DNA of 64,000 nt from Streptomyces sp. CB01881 (GTDB taxonomy: Bacteria; Actinomycetota; Actinomycetes; Streptomycetales; Streptomycetaceae): NCBI RefSeq assembly GCF_002953255.1, contig NZ_CP026498.1, forward strand, positions 814,559 through 878,558. The letters are read 5' to 3'. Each line of letters opens with the position of its first letter. The stretch's first letter is position 1. Below, one piece after another: positions 40,937 to 50,340 of this stretch. A model generated the notes under the pieces. The model did not search any database. It was not told where the DNA came from and saw only the letters and a list, made by a program, of their open reading frames with translations. Position numbers and translations under genes: made by a program.

Positions 40937-43738
40937 CTACCCGTCCACGGGCCCGGCCCGCACGACGCCCGGGGGCCCGGCCGACGGGGCACCCGGCGGG
41001 AGCGGCTGCTCGGCCCAGATGATCTTGCCCTCCGAGGTGTACCGGACGCCCCAGCGTTCGGTGAGGCGGGCGACGAGGAACAGGCCCCGGCCGCCCTCGT
41101 CCTCCGCGACGGCGTAGCGCAGGTGCGGGGCGGTGCTGCTGGTGTCGGAGACCTCGCAGATCAGCGCGCGGTCGTACAGCAGCCGCACCTTGATCGGCCC
41201 GGTCGCATAGCGGATGGCGTTGGTCACCAGCTCGCTGAGCACCAGCTCGGTGACGAAGACGGCCTCGTCGAGGCCCCACTCCGTGAGCCGGCGGGTGGCC
41301 TCGGCGCGGGCCCGGGCCACGGCCTCGGGAGTCGAGGCCACCTCCCACGCGACGGTCCGGTCGGGCTCCAGCACGCGGGTGCGGGCGACGAGCAGGGCGA
41401 TGTCGTCGCTCTGGCGGGCGGGCAGCAGAGCGTCGAGCACGGCCTCGCAGGTCTCCTGCGGCGACCGGCCGGGGCGGGCGAGGACCGACGTCAGGACGTC
41501 CAGGCCGACGCCGATGTCGCGGGTACGGTCCTCGACGAGGCCGTCGGTGTAGAGGACGAGGCTGCCGGCCCGTGGCAGCCGCACCTCCGCGGCCTCGAAG
41601 GGCAGCCCGCCCAGACCGAGCGGCGGACCGGCGGGGAGGTCGAGGAGCTCCACCGTGCCGTCCGGGTGGACCACGGCCGGCGGGGGATGCCCGGCCCGGG
41701 CCAGGGCACAGGTGGCGGTGCTGGGGTCGTAGATCGCGTAGAGGCAGGTGGCGCCGGTGATCGCGGGCTCGCCCCCGGCCGCGGCCGTCTCCTGGTCGAT
41801 GTGGGCGACCAGTTCGTCCAGGTGTCCGAGGAGCTCGTCCGGCGGCAGGTCGAGGGCGGAGAAGTTCTGGACCGCGGTGCGCAGGCGGCCCATCGTCGCG
41901 GCCGCGTGCAGGCCGTGGCCGACCACGTCGCCGACGACGAGCGCGACCCGGGCACCCGGCAGCGGGATCACGTCGAACCAGTCGCCGCCGACCCCGGCCT
42001 GCGCGGGCAGGTAGCGGAAGGCGATGTCGACGGCGCTCTGCTCGGGCAGTGCGCGCGGCAACAGGCTGTGCTGCAGGGTGACGGCCATCGTGTGCTCGCG
42101 CGTGAAACGGCGGGCGTTGTCGACGGACACGGCGGCCCGGGCGGCCAGCTCCTCGGCGAGCGACAGGTCGTCCTCCTCGAACGGACCCCTCTCCCGGTCG
42201 CGCCAGAAGCAGGCGACGCCCGTCAGCACACCCCGTGCCGTCAGCGGAACGGCGATCAGTGACACCAGGCCGTACTCCAGCACCGCCTGCGTGAGCTCGG
42301 CGTCCTGCCGGCGCCACCCGGCGTCGGCCGCCAGCTCGGGGACCAGTGCGGACCGCCCGCTGACGAAGCCCGCCGCCTGCGGAGTGCTCCCGGCCCACCG
42401 GACCAGCGTCCCCGGGCGGTACAGCGGCGAATCGTCGGGAAGGCCGCTGAGTGCCACCCTCTGCAGCTCCACCGGGTCGTCCGCCGCCAGGGTCAGCGGC
42501 TCCTCGCCGCGCAGGACCGCTTCGGCGAGGTCGACGGTGGCGTAGTCGCAGAACTCCGCGGTGGCCAGGTCGGCGAGCTCCTCCGCGGTGCGCCGGACGT
42601 CCAGGGTGGTGCCGATCGCCATGCTCGCGTCGTACAGCATCCTGAGCCGGCCGCGGGCGACCTCGGCCCTGCCGGCGAGGGCGCGCAGCTCGGTGGAGTC
42701 GCGCAGGGTGGTGACACTGCCGGACGGGCCTCCCGCGCTGTCGATGGGGCGGTTGTTGACGGCCAGCATCCGGTCGCCGACGGGGAGCACCTCGTCGGTG
42801 ACCTCGCGGTCGGAGAGCAGCAGGTCCTCCGTGCGGGCGGCGAGGCCGAGATCGGTGACGGCGCGCCCCTCCACATCGGGGGGGAGGTCGAGCAGCTGGC
42901 GCGCCTCGTCGTTGGCGAGCAGGATGCGGCCGTCGCCGCTGCCGATGACCACGCCCTCGCGCACCGCGTGCAGCACCGCGTCGTGGTGCTCGTACATCCG
43001 GGTCATCTCCTCCGGCCCCAGGCCGTGGGTCTGCCGCAGGAGACGCCTGCCCACCAGCGCGGTACCGGCCGTGGCCAGTCCGAGCGCGACGGCGCCCGCG
43101 CCCAGGACGACCGGCAGCTGGCGGTTGATCGCACTGCTCACGTTGGCGACCTTCACCCCGGAGGACACGATGCCCACGACCGCGCCGTTGGCGTCCTTCA
43201 CCGGGACCACCACCTGGTACTCCCGGCCGAGCGGGCCGTGCACCTGCTCGACGGTGACCCCGCCGTTCAGCGACGGCCCGATGGTGCCGACGAACTGCTT
43301 GCCGATCTGCGCGGGATCGGGGTGGGTGTAGCGGATGCCGTTCCGGTCGGTCACCACGATGAAGTCGACCCCGGCCGCCATGCGGGCGGACTCGGTCAGT
43401 GGCTGGAGCACCGCGCTGGGATCGGGGCCCTGCATCGTCTCCACCAGACCGGGGCCGTGGGCGAACGACTGGGCCGCGGCGAGCGAGCGGTCGCGCGCCG
43501 CGTCGTAACGATCGCTGCGGGACTGGATCAGCAGCGCGACGACGGCCGCCACCACCAGCAGCAGCACGATCAGCACCTGAAGGACGAACATCTGCCCGGC
43601 GACGCTGCGGATGCTCATCATCGACCGCAGGCTCTGCGGCGACGGCTCCCGCGGCACCGGGGGTGAAGGTCGCCGCCCACGACGGCTGCCCGGTCGGTGC
43701 AGGGGCAACCGGAGAGAGCGGCCCGCGTCTTTGGCCAT
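40937..43738 (-). CDS. SpoIIE-type PP2C phosphatase with CACHE, PAS, GAF and HATPase domains
   Basis: A 933-residue multidomain regulator. After a basic tail come TM1 (MFVLQVLIVLLLVVAAVVALL), an extracellular sCACHE domain (VDFIVVTDRNGIRYTHPDP, GREYQVVVPV) and TM2. PAS (MYEHHDAVLHAVREGVVIGSGDGRI), GAF (about 370-530) and SpoIIE/PP2C domains follow (GVGGDWFDVIPLPGARVALVVGDVVGHG, with metal-binding Asp). A C-terminal anti-sigma-type HATPase domain ends it (ELVLSELVTNAIRYA, DEGGRGLFLVARL). Such proteins sense an extracellular ligand and control anti-anti-sigma phosphorylation. ATG 43738 is chosen; GTG 43774 or a later ATG near 43621 are alternatives. Confidence 0.92.
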   Translation of the reverse strand: MAKDAGRSLRLPLHRPGSRRGRRPSPPVPREPSPQSLRSMMSIRSVAGQMFVLQVLIVLLLVVAAVVALLIQSRSDRYDAARDRSLAAAQSFAHGPGLVETMQGPDPSAVLQPLTESARMAAGVDFIVVTDRNGIRYTHPDPAQIGKQFVGTIGPSLNGGVTVEQVHGPLGREYQVVVPVKDANGAVVGIVSSGVKVANVSSAINRQLPVVLGAGAVALGLATAGTALVGRRLLRQTHGLGPEEMTRMYEHHDAVLHAVREGVVIGSGDGRILLANDEARQLLDLPPDVEGRAVTDLGLAARTEDLLLSDREVTDEVLPVGDRMLAVNNRPIDSAGGPSGSVTTLRDSTELRALAGRAEVARGRLRMLYDASMAIGTTLDVRRTAEELADLATAEFCDYATVDLAEAVLRGEEPLTLAADDPVELQRVALSGLPDDSPLYRPGTLVRWAGSTPQAAGFVSGRSALVPELAADAGWRRQDAELTQAVLEYGLVSLIAVPLTARGVLTGVACFWRDRERGPFEEDDLSLAEELAARAAVSVDNARRFTREHTMAVTLQHSLLPRALPEQSAVDIAFRYLPAQAGVGGDWFDVIPLPGARVALVVGDVVGHGLHAAATMGRLRTAVQNFSALDLPPDELLGHLDELVAHIDQETAAAGGEPAITGATCLYAIYDPSTATCALARAGHPPPAVVHPDGTVELLDLPAGPPLGLGGLPFEAAEVRLPRAGSLVLYTDGLVEDRTRDIGVGLDVLTSVLARPGRSPQETCEAVLDALLPARQSDDIALLVARTRVLEPDRTVAWEVASTPEAVARARAEATRRLTEWGLDEAVFVTELVLSELVTNAIRYATGPIKVRLLYDRALICEVSDTSSTAPHLRYAVAEDEGGRGLFLVARLTERWGVRYTSEGKIIWAEQPLPPGAPSAGPPGVVRAGPVDG

Positions 43739-43916
43739 ACGCCCATGGTCCCGCGCAGGACACGAGGAGGACACACGACGCGGGTCGGACCTCGCGCGGG
43801 AGCCCGCGCGGGAGCCCCCGCGGGTGCCGCGCCCCCACGGGTGCCGCGCGTACCGCCCGGACGACGGCCCCGATCACCGGCGACGCAACGTCACCGGCGA
43901 CGCACGCTCCGCGCGC

Positions 43917-43953
43917 GGGCCGCCCCGGACACCCGTGGTGTCCGGGGCGGCCC
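43917..43953 (-). terminator. Hairpin terminator after phospholipase C gene
   Basis: A perfect 17-bp stem: GGGCCGCCCCGG... (43917-43933), loop CGT, complementary arm 43937-43953; 33 nt past the phospholipase stop. The same spacer also holds a 14-bp direct repeat TCACCGGCGACGCA at 43874-43887 and 43891-43904. Confidence 0.82.
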
Positions 43954-43986
43954 GGCGCCCTGGCGGCCTGCCGCTCGGCGGCGGCG

Positions 43987-46047
43987 TCAGTAGGTGGTGA
44001 TGCCGGGGTCGGAGAGGCCGGGGGCGCCGGTCTCGACGTGGCCGGCGAGGCGGCGGACGAAGTCGCCGGTGCCGCCGGAGGTGACGGTCACGTCGTACCA
44101 GTGGCGGCAGGCGCTCAGGTCGACGATGTACGCGAGGGTGGCGCCGCGACGGACCGTGACGGTCTGCGGCGTGCCGCCGTAGGCGTTGGCCACCGTGAGG
44201 ACGGCGTCCACGGCGCCCGTGTTGGTGAAGGTCAGGTCGAGGTTGCCGGTGGTCGGGTCGTGGCGGGCGGTGACCTCGGGCCCGGCGGTCGTGCCGGGGT
44301 TGCGGAAGCGGCGCAGGAAGCCGTTGGGTCCGTGGACGGTCAGGTCGGTGACGCCCTTGGAGTACGTGGTGTTCCACGCGTCCGCGATCGTCTTGCCCGC
44401 CTCCGCGGTGTACGTCCACGGGCCGTCGGTGCGGTTGGGCGAGGTCACCAGGAACTGGGCACCCGCCGAGCTGCCCGCACTGAAGGTGAGGCGGTACTTG
44501 CCGGTGGCGGTGTCGGCCGAGCCGTCCACGTACGGCGCGTACTTCAGCGGGCGGGTCGGCCTGGCGCCCGGTTCCTGCTTCGGCATGGTGCCGGTGGCGG
44601 GCGGGGTGGGCACGTAGTCCGGGTGCCGGACGCGGTCCGGCGGGAGGTAGGCGGCGGTGGAGGGCAGCGTCGCCGGCGTCGCGTTGGACGCGGTGAAGTC
44701 GAAGGCGGAGGTCAGATCGCCGCAGATCGCACGCCGCCAGGGCGAGATGTGGGGCTCCGCCACGCCGAAGCGGCGCTCCATGAACCGGATGATCGAGGTG
44801 TGGTCGAAGGTCTCCGAGCAGGCGTAGCCGCCGGTGCTCCACGGGGAGACGACGAGCATCGGCACCCGCTGGCCGAGACCGTACGGCCCCGCGGAGTAGC
44901 CGATGCTGCCGGCGTACTGGTCGGCGGTGGTCGCCACGGTCGACAGGCCCTGGGAGGCGGAGGCGGGCGGGAACGGCGGCACGACGTGATCGAAGAAGCC
45001 GTCGTTCTCGTCGTAGGTGATGAACAGCGCGGTGCGGGCCCACACGGCGGGGTTGGAGGTCAGCGCGTCCAGCACCTGCGAGATGTACCAGGCACCGTAG
45101 TTCGCCGGCCAGTTGGGGTGTTCGGTGAAGGCCTCGGGGGCGGCTATCCAGGAGATCTGCGGCAGCGTGCCGGCCTGGACGTCGCGCCGCAGGAGGTCGA
45201 ACAGGCCGTCGCCCGCCTTGGCGTTGGTGCCGGTGCGGGCCTTGTCGTACAGCGGGTCGCCGGGCTTGGCGTTGCGGTAGTTGTTGAAGTACAGGAGTGA
45301 GTTGTCGCCGTAGTTGCCGCGGTACGCGTCGCCGATCCAGCCCCACGAGCCGGCCGCGTCCAGGCCGTCGCCGACGTCCTGGTAGATCTTCCAGGAGATC
45401 CCGGCCTTCTCCAGCCGCTCGGGGTAGGTCGTCCAGCTGTACCCGGCCTCCTGGTTGCCGAGGACCGGGCCGCCCCCGGTGCCGTCGTTGCCGGTGTACC
45501 CCGTCCACATGTAGTAGCGGTTGGGGTCGGTGGAGCCGATGAACGAGCAGTGGTAGGCGTCGCAGAGGGTGAAGGCGTCGGCGAGCGCGTAGTGGAACGG
45601 GATGTCGTCGCGGGTCAGGTACGCCATGGTGGTGGCCGTCTTGGCCGGGACCCACTGGTCGTACTTGCCGCTGTTGAACGCCTTGTGGCCACCGGCCCAG
45701 TCGTGGTTCAGGTCCTGGATGAACTGCATCCCCAGGTTGTTGGCCTGGGGTCGGAACGGCAGCACCTCCTTCTTGGCGGCGTCCGTCTGGTGCCACACCG
45801 ACTTGCCGCTCGGCAGGGTCACCGGGCGGGGGTCGCCGAAGCCGCGGACACCCTTCATCGTTCCGAAGTAGTGGTCGAACGAACGGTTCTCCTGCATCAG
45901 CACGACGATGTGCTCGACGTCCTGGATGGTGCCGGAACCCCCGGCCGGGGCGATGGAGGCGGCTCGCGCGATGCTCTGCGACAGCGACGAGAACGCGGCG
46001 GTCGCGCCGGCGAGTTGGAGGAAGCGGCGACGGTTCAGCTCTGGCAT
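43987..46047 (-). CDS. Phosphocholine-type phospholipase C, Tat-exported
   Basis: A 686-residue enzyme of the phosphoesterase (acid phosphatase AcpA/PLC) family. The N-terminus NRRRFLQLAGATAAFSSL is a classical twin-arginine signal. The catalytic N-terminal motif is HIVVLMQENRSFDHYFG (the Asn/Ser-containing metal site), followed by FSRDD-like TRDDIPFHYALADAFTLCD and YDENDGFFDHV. Two C-terminal phospholipase C domains are visible (KYRLTFSAGSSAGAQFLV and NGFLRRFRNPG). It hydrolyses choline phospholipids or phosphate esters outside the cell. Start ATG 46047 has GAGG about 11 nt upstream. Confidence 0.95.
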   Translation of the reverse strand: MPELNRRRFLQLAGATAAFSSLSQSIARAASIAPAGGSGTIQDVEHIVVLMQENRSFDHYFGTMKGVRGFGDPRPVTLPSGKSVWHQTDAAKKEVLPFRPQANNLGMQFIQDLNHDWAGGHKAFNSGKYDQWVPAKTATTMAYLTRDDIPFHYALADAFTLCDAYHCSFIGSTDPNRYYMWTGYTGNDGTGGGPVLGNQEAGYSWTTYPERLEKAGISWKIYQDVGDGLDAAGSWGWIGDAYRGNYGDNSLLYFNNYRNAKPGDPLYDKARTGTNAKAGDGLFDLLRRDVQAGTLPQISWIAAPEAFTEHPNWPANYGAWYISQVLDALTSNPAVWARTALFITYDENDGFFDHVVPPFPPASASQGLSTVATTADQYAGSIGYSAGPYGLGQRVPMLVVSPWSTGGYACSETFDHTSIIRFMERRFGVAEPHISPWRRAICGDLTSAFDFTASNATPATLPSTAAYLPPDRVRHPDYVPTPPATGTMPKQEPGARPTRPLKYAPYVDGSADTATGKYRLTFSAGSSAGAQFLVTSPNRTDGPWTYTAEAGKTIADAWNTTYSKGVTDLTVHGPNGFLRRFRNPGTTAGPEVTARHDPTTGNLDLTFTNTGAVDAVLTVANAYGGTPQTVTVRRGATLAYIVDLSACRHWYDVTVTSGGTGDFVRRLAGHVETGAPGLSDPGITTY

Positions 46048-46316
46048 GGGTGGATTGACCTCTGCATGTCACGAAGGTGGAGGACGGCCTCCCCAAGGAC
46101 AGCGGCTGCGGGGTACCGTCCGGCGGACCGTTCATGACTGCCCGCTGTACGCCCGGCGAACGCATCGAGTTGTACGGACATGTGGCGGCGGATCACCTCG
46201 TCGCGCCGCCCTCGCCGGGTTCGCACCTGCCCGTCCTGCTCCGGCTTCCGCCCGGAGGCCGGGGGGCCGGGGGGCCGGGGCCGGAGCAGGACGGGTTCCC
46301 GTGACGGGTCGGGATG
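46048..46316. other. Spacer between phospholipase C and the secreted-module protein
   Basis: 269 bp without a gene. It holds the hairpin at 46230-46295 and a G-rich run (46258-46282) of GGCCGGGG-type repeats in its loop that could form a G-quadruplex. The phospholipase promoter should be near 46100-46200 but was not resolved. Confidence 0.45.
46230..46295 (-). terminator. Large-loop hairpin after the secreted-module gene
   Basis: CCCGTCCTGCTCCGGC (46230-46245) pairs perfectly with GCCGGAGCAGGACGGG (46280-46295), loop 34 nt. It lies 21 nt past the stop of the leftward gene 46317-48263, so it probably terminates it. Confidence 0.65.
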
Positions 46317-48263
46317 TCAGGCGGGCTTCCGGCAGAGCAGCGCGTACGGCCGCGAGGCCCAGAGTTCGTACCAGGGCTGGCTGTAGGCCACACCGGCGAC
46401 GAACTCGCCGTCGGCGCACTGCCCCTTCGAGTAGCGGTACGCGAAGTCACCGCCGCCGGCCGCCGCCGGGCGGTTGTCGCCCTTGTCGAACCAGACCGTG
46501 CGGACCGAAGTGCTCAGCGGAACAGCCGACTTGGCGCACAGAACGCCGATGGAGCGGCCGTTGCGGCTGTACCCGGTCGCGACGTGGCCGGCGGGGCACT
46601 GCGCCTTGGTGTAGCCGTACGCCCAGTCGGTGGTCACGTACGTCTCGTCGTGCACGACGGTGGACGCGTGGCCCGCGTCCCACGGGTCGGCCTGGGTGGC
46701 GTTGGTGCACAGGCCGCGGTCGCTGCCGTGGCTGAGCCCGATCAGCCGGCTGCCGTCCGGGCACGAGGCCTTGCGGGCTCCCGAGTCCCAGTCCGGCCGG
46801 GTCTTGAGGTAGGCGGAGCGGTTGTCGTCGCCCGCGCTGGAGTCGAGCTGGGTCCAGACCGGCGAGCCTGTCGGGGCCTGGCCGACGCTCTGCGAGGTGA
46901 TCGGCCACTCGCGGTGGAAGGCGAGGAACGGCAGCTCCTTCTCCAGGACCGGAGTCCCGAGGACGACGAGGCGGGCCATCAGCGCACCGTCGATGTCGAG
47001 GCCGCCGTAGAGGTCGAGCGTGCCGTTGACGCTGGGCGTCGCACCGCCGAGGACGACCGAGCCGTTCACCGCGGTCCGCAGATAGGGCTCGATGGAGGCC
47101 TTCACCCCGACCGCGTCGTAGAGGGCGATCGAACCCTCGGCCAGCAGACCGGTCCGCACGGAGGCGTTGCCGCTGAGGGCGAGGCGCAGCGGGGAGACGG
47201 TGGACGTGCCGGGCTCGGTGGTGGTGGTCCAGCCCTGGCCGACGGCATAGTCGGAGTGCACGCCCCAGTGGCCGTCGTACGACTGCTCGGCGTCGATCGT
47301 CACCGTGCCGTCCGCGCTGATGGCGGCGGACAGCGTGAGGTTCAGGTTGATCACGACCGGCAGGGGGCCGACCATCACCACCGGGCTGGCGCCGAGCTTG
47401 GCGAGCGGGATCTTGACGGAGGCGCCGGCAGCGAGGTTGGTGCCGCTGACGTGCCAGTCGGCGTGGGCGCCGAGGTCGAAGCCGACCCGGGCCTGCTGGG
47501 GCGCGAGGACGCCGAGGCCGCCCTGGTAGGAGAAGCTCACGGCGGGGTCGATCCGAACCGAGCCGGACAGCCGGACCGAGGAGCCGTTGGGCAGCGGGAC
47601 GGTGGCGTCGGCGCTCAGGCCGAGACCGCTCGTGATGGTGCCCCGGCCGCTGGTCGGGCCTATGTCGACGGACGCCTTGAGGCCCTCGACCTGCGGCTCG
47701 ACTCGGATCGAGGCGGGGTCGACCGGGGCCTTGAGACTGGTGTTGGCGTCACCGAGCAGTTCCGGGAGGGTCGCCGGACGGGTGCTGACGGCGACCGTCC
47801 CGTCGAAGGCCTCCTTCACCCCGGTGACGGCGACCAGGGCGCCCTGCGGTGCGGCCGGCGTGGGCGGACTGTCGATCAGCCGGCCGGGCTGGACGTCGGC
47901 CGTCGAGGTGCCGGAGGTGGCGGCCGCGTTCCCGGCCGCGGTGAGCACGGCGTCGCCGGTCCTCGGGTCGTAGGAGGTCAGTGCCAGCGCGGGTGCGCCG
48001 GCGGGCGTGGCGGGGGCCGCGGGCGCGGCGGCCCCGACGGACTCGCCCCCCTTCGCCGGGATCGCCACGGTGGCGGTTGACACGCCGTCGGCCGGGGGTG
48101 CCAGGGTCGCCGCGGTGGCGGAAGCGGCGGCCGGGGCGGTTGCCGTGGCGGTGGCGCCCGAGACGGGGGCGGGTGCCGCCACCGCGACGTCCAGGGTGAA
48201 GCCGGAGAAGACGAGCAGGGCGCTGGTCGCGGCGACAGGGAGTAAGAGCTTGCGTTTGGCCAC
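46317..48263 (-). CDS. Secreted protein with C-terminal three-repeat Cys module
   Basis: A 648-residue secreted protein. Signal peptide to about residue 30, then an Ala/Pro/Thr-rich low-complexity stretch to about 100, then a beta-rich central domain without a recognised family. The last ~170 residues contain three repeats, each with the pattern C-P/A-D/A...G...LC: KASCPDG...RGLC, KAQCPAG...GVLC and KGQCADG...ALLC. They close with Trp/Tyr-rich strands. The same module ends the GH5-type hydrolase at 62773. Its role, perhaps carbohydrate binding, is inferred. GTG 48263 with AAGGA seven bases upstream is preferred to the longer ATG 48308 frame. Confidence 0.85.
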   Translation of the reverse strand: MAKRKLLLPVAATSALLVFSGFTLDVAVAAPAPVSGATATATAPAAASATAATLAPPADGVSTATVAIPAKGGESVGAAAPAAPATPAGAPALALTSYDPRTGDAVLTAAGNAAATSGTSTADVQPGRLIDSPPTPAAPQGALVAVTGVKEAFDGTVAVSTRPATLPELLGDANTSLKAPVDPASIRVEPQVEGLKASVDIGPTSGRGTITSGLGLSADATVPLPNGSSVRLSGSVRIDPAVSFSYQGGLGVLAPQQARVGFDLGAHADWHVSGTNLAAGASVKIPLAKLGASPVVMVGPLPVVINLNLTLSAAISADGTVTIDAEQSYDGHWGVHSDYAVGQGWTTTTEPGTSTVSPLRLALSGNASVRTGLLAEGSIALYDAVGVKASIEPYLRTAVNGSVVLGGATPSVNGTLDLYGGLDIDGALMARLVVLGTPVLEKELPFLAFHREWPITSQSVGQAPTGSPVWTQLDSSAGDDNRSAYLKTRPDWDSGARKASCPDGSRLIGLSHGSDRGLCTNATQADPWDAGHASTVVHDETYVTTDWAYGYTKAQCPAGHVATGYSRNGRSIGVLCAKSAVPLSTSVRTVWFDKGDNRPAAAGGGDFAYRYSKGQCADGEFVAGVAYSQPWYELWASRPYALLCRKPA

Positions 48264-48321
48264 GTGAGGTCCTTCCGGGTCGGCGGAGGTGTGATGCTGT
48301 GCAGCCAAGTCTTTCGGGAGG

Positions 48322-48349
48322 TGCTTACCCAGGACCTCGCACCAACCAA
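48322..48349 (-). promoter_or_regulatory. Candidate promoter of the secreted-module gene
   Basis: On the minus strand TTGGTT (48349-48344) and TAAGCA (48327-48322) are separated by 16 bp, about 59 bp before the GTG start. Confidence 0.4.
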
Positions 48350-48576
48350 AGCCTCACCGGACGGATCGTGAACTTCCCGTGTCCGCTTCGAAGTCGAACC
48401 ATCCACCGGTGCAGCACAGACCGGCACGGGCGGGCACGGGCGGGCACGGGCAACCGTGGGCAACCGTGGGCAGCCGCCCGTCTGATCGCACGTCACCTCC
48501 CGCCAGGCGCCGGCGCGGAAGACGCTCGACAGCACCACCGTCGGCACCGGTGCCGCGGGCGCCCCGGACGCCCGAC

Positions 48577-48624
48577 GAGCCCTCCGTGCGGTCCCGGTCG
48601 AGGCGGGGCCGGCACGGAGGGCTC
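48577..48624 (-). terminator. Hairpin after the PLP decarboxylase gene
   Basis: GAGCCCTCCGTGC (48577-48589) pairs with GCACGGAGGGCTC (48612-48624), loop 22 nt, downstream of the stop at 48667. Confidence 0.75.
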
Positions 48625-48666
48625 AACGTTCCACAGCGCAGCCGACCGGCGGCCCCGAGAGGTGGA

Positions 48667-50340
48667 TCAGCCCAGGATGGCGGGGTCCTCGGCGAGTTCG
48701 GCGAGCAGGGCGTCCAGCTTCGCGCGGTCGACCGAGGGCATCACGAAGACGTGCACGTAGCTGCGGCGGGTCGACTCGTCACCCGGGACGAGCAGCACGT
48801 CCTGCGAGGACAGCGACCACTTCGCCACCAGTTCGGCGCTCGGCTTGCGGAACCGTACGGTGACGGCGCCCGGGGTGCGGGCAGGCCAGAGGGCGACGCC
48901 GAGCTCCTGCTCCATGGCCAGCAGGCGCCGCTCCAGGTAGTCGGCGAGCTCCTGCGCGGTCCGGATCCGGTCGACCTGGTCCTGGTAGGAGTGGCGGGAC
49001 AGGTGGTCCCAGAGGATCAGCGGGGAGAACCCGTTGCGGGAGCCGGCGAAGGTGGTGTCGGGCGCGCCTATGTAGTCCGGCTGGGACGGCGGCGAGATCT
49101 GGTACTTCACCTTCGTCATGTAGATGCCGCAGGGCCACGGCGCGCCGGCCCACTTGTGGCCGCTCATCGCGATCGAGGAGACCATGTCGACCTCGCCGGA
49201 CCCGGCGGTGGGCAGGGCCAGTCCGAAGTCGAACTCCGGCAGCTCCGCCTCCGGCGTCCAGCCGTACGCCGGGTCCTGGGAGGCCATCCGCAGGAACGGC
49301 GCGTAGCCCGCGCCGAGCGCGCCGTCCACGTGGATCCAGAAGCCCCGGCGCACGTCGACCAGCGGCTGCCCGGTGTGCGGGTCCGTCCCGTACACCACCT
49401 CGCGCCGCAGCAGGCCGTGCCGCTCGAAGATCGGCAGCAGGCGCTCGCAGACCGTACGGACGTCGTCGTGGGCGCCCTTGAAGGTGCTGCCGAGGTTGAG
49501 GTTGACGAAGACCGGGTGCCCCTTGGCGGCGAAGAACTCGACCAGCACGGCGAGCGCGTCGACGTCGATCTCGCCCGGGCCGTCCCAGGAGAACCCGGAC
49601 GGGCCCGGGCGGGACGGCACCTCGGCCGGCCACTCGCGGCGCCCGGTGGCCGGGTCGACCAGCGGGCACTCGTCCGGGTACAGCTCCAGGCCGACGGCCT
49701 GGAAGGTCTCGACGGCCAGCACGCGGACGGCCTTGGCGAAGGAGTAGTGGGTGTCCTCGGAGTAGAAGGCCACCGGGCGGTGGGCGTTCGGGTTGTGCCG
49801 GTCGGGCGCGGCCTGGACGTAGCGCACCTCGTCGCGGGGGGCGGCCGGCGGGTGGATCAGCGCCTTGCCGCTGAGGTAGTCGCGGGCGTTCCAGAGCGCG
49901 TACATGTTGCCCTCGGTCGAGCCCATGGACAGCATGTAGCCCCAGTACGACTCGGGGTCGGCGGGGTCGTGCGGGCGCTTCGCGTGCCACAGCTTCGCGT
50001 AGTAGTCGAGGACGGCGCGCTCGACGACCTTGGTGTTCGGCTTGTAGCCGCCGCTCTGGAACGGGTCGCCGAGGTTGTTGATGTTGTTCGGCATGAACCG
50101 GGCCAGGTCCAGCGCGGTGCCCTGCATGTCCTGGGTCGCCTGGTAGCCGACCAGGTGCTTGCGCTTGCGCGTCAGGTACTCGTCCACCGTGTCCAGCGCG
50201 CGCAGCCGCTGGGCGTCGTCCAGTCCGGCCGCGGGGAGCACGAAGTCACCGCCGTCCAGCTCCGGGCCCGGGTCGACGGCGGTCGCGGCGGCGGTCGCAG
50301 GCACGGTCGCAGGCGCGGCGAAGGTGGCGGTCGGGCTCAT
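48667..50340 (-). CDS. PLP-dependent amino acid decarboxylase (group II-like)
   Basis: A 557-residue fold-type I decarboxylase. PLP-binding Lys is in MSGHKWAGAPWPCG. Other family features are YWGYMLSMGSTEGNMYALWNARDYL, HYSFAKAVRVL, FVNLNLGSTFKGAHDD and FWIHVDGALGAGYAPF (the PLP-stacking His and Asp region). It resembles histidine/valine-decarboxylase relatives; the substrate is not certain. It is divergent from an Lrp/AsnC regulator gene, a pairing that fits an amino acid substrate sensed by the regulator. ATG 50340 follows GGAG 10 nt upstream; the preceding Ala-rich tail is short and variable. Confidence 0.9.
   Translation of the reverse strand: MSPTATFAAPATVPATAAATAVDPGPELDGGDFVLPAAGLDDAQRLRALDTVDEYLTRKRKHLVGYQATQDMQGTALDLARFMPNNINNLGDPFQSGGYKPNTKVVERAVLDYYAKLWHAKRPHDPADPESYWGYMLSMGSTEGNMYALWNARDYLSGKALIHPPAAPRDEVRYVQAAPDRHNPNAHRPVAFYSEDTHYSFAKAVRVLAVETFQAVGLELYPDECPLVDPATGRREWPAEVPSRPGPSGFSWDGPGEIDVDALAVLVEFFAAKGHPVFVNLNLGSTFKGAHDDVRTVCERLLPIFERHGLLRREVVYGTDPHTGQPLVDVRRGFWIHVDGALGAGYAPFLRMASQDPAYGWTPEAELPEFDFGLALPTAGSGEVDMVSSIAMSGHKWAGAPWPCGIYMTKVKYQISPPSQPDYIGAPDTTFAGSRNGFSPLILWDHLSRHSYQDQVDRIRTAQELADYLERRLLAMEQELGVALWPARTPGAVTVRFRKPSAELVAKWSLSSQDVLLVPGDESTRRSYVHVFVMPSVDRAKLDALLAELAEDPAILG

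Larger units (their letters stand above)
48264..48666. other. Intergenic region, 403 bp
   Basis: Contains a probable promoter for the gene to its left, a GGGCACGGGC / AACCGTGGGC tandem repeat array (about 48423-48473; three copies of the first 10-mer, two of the second) and a hairpin terminating the decarboxylase gene. No gene is supported. Confidence 0.5.
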
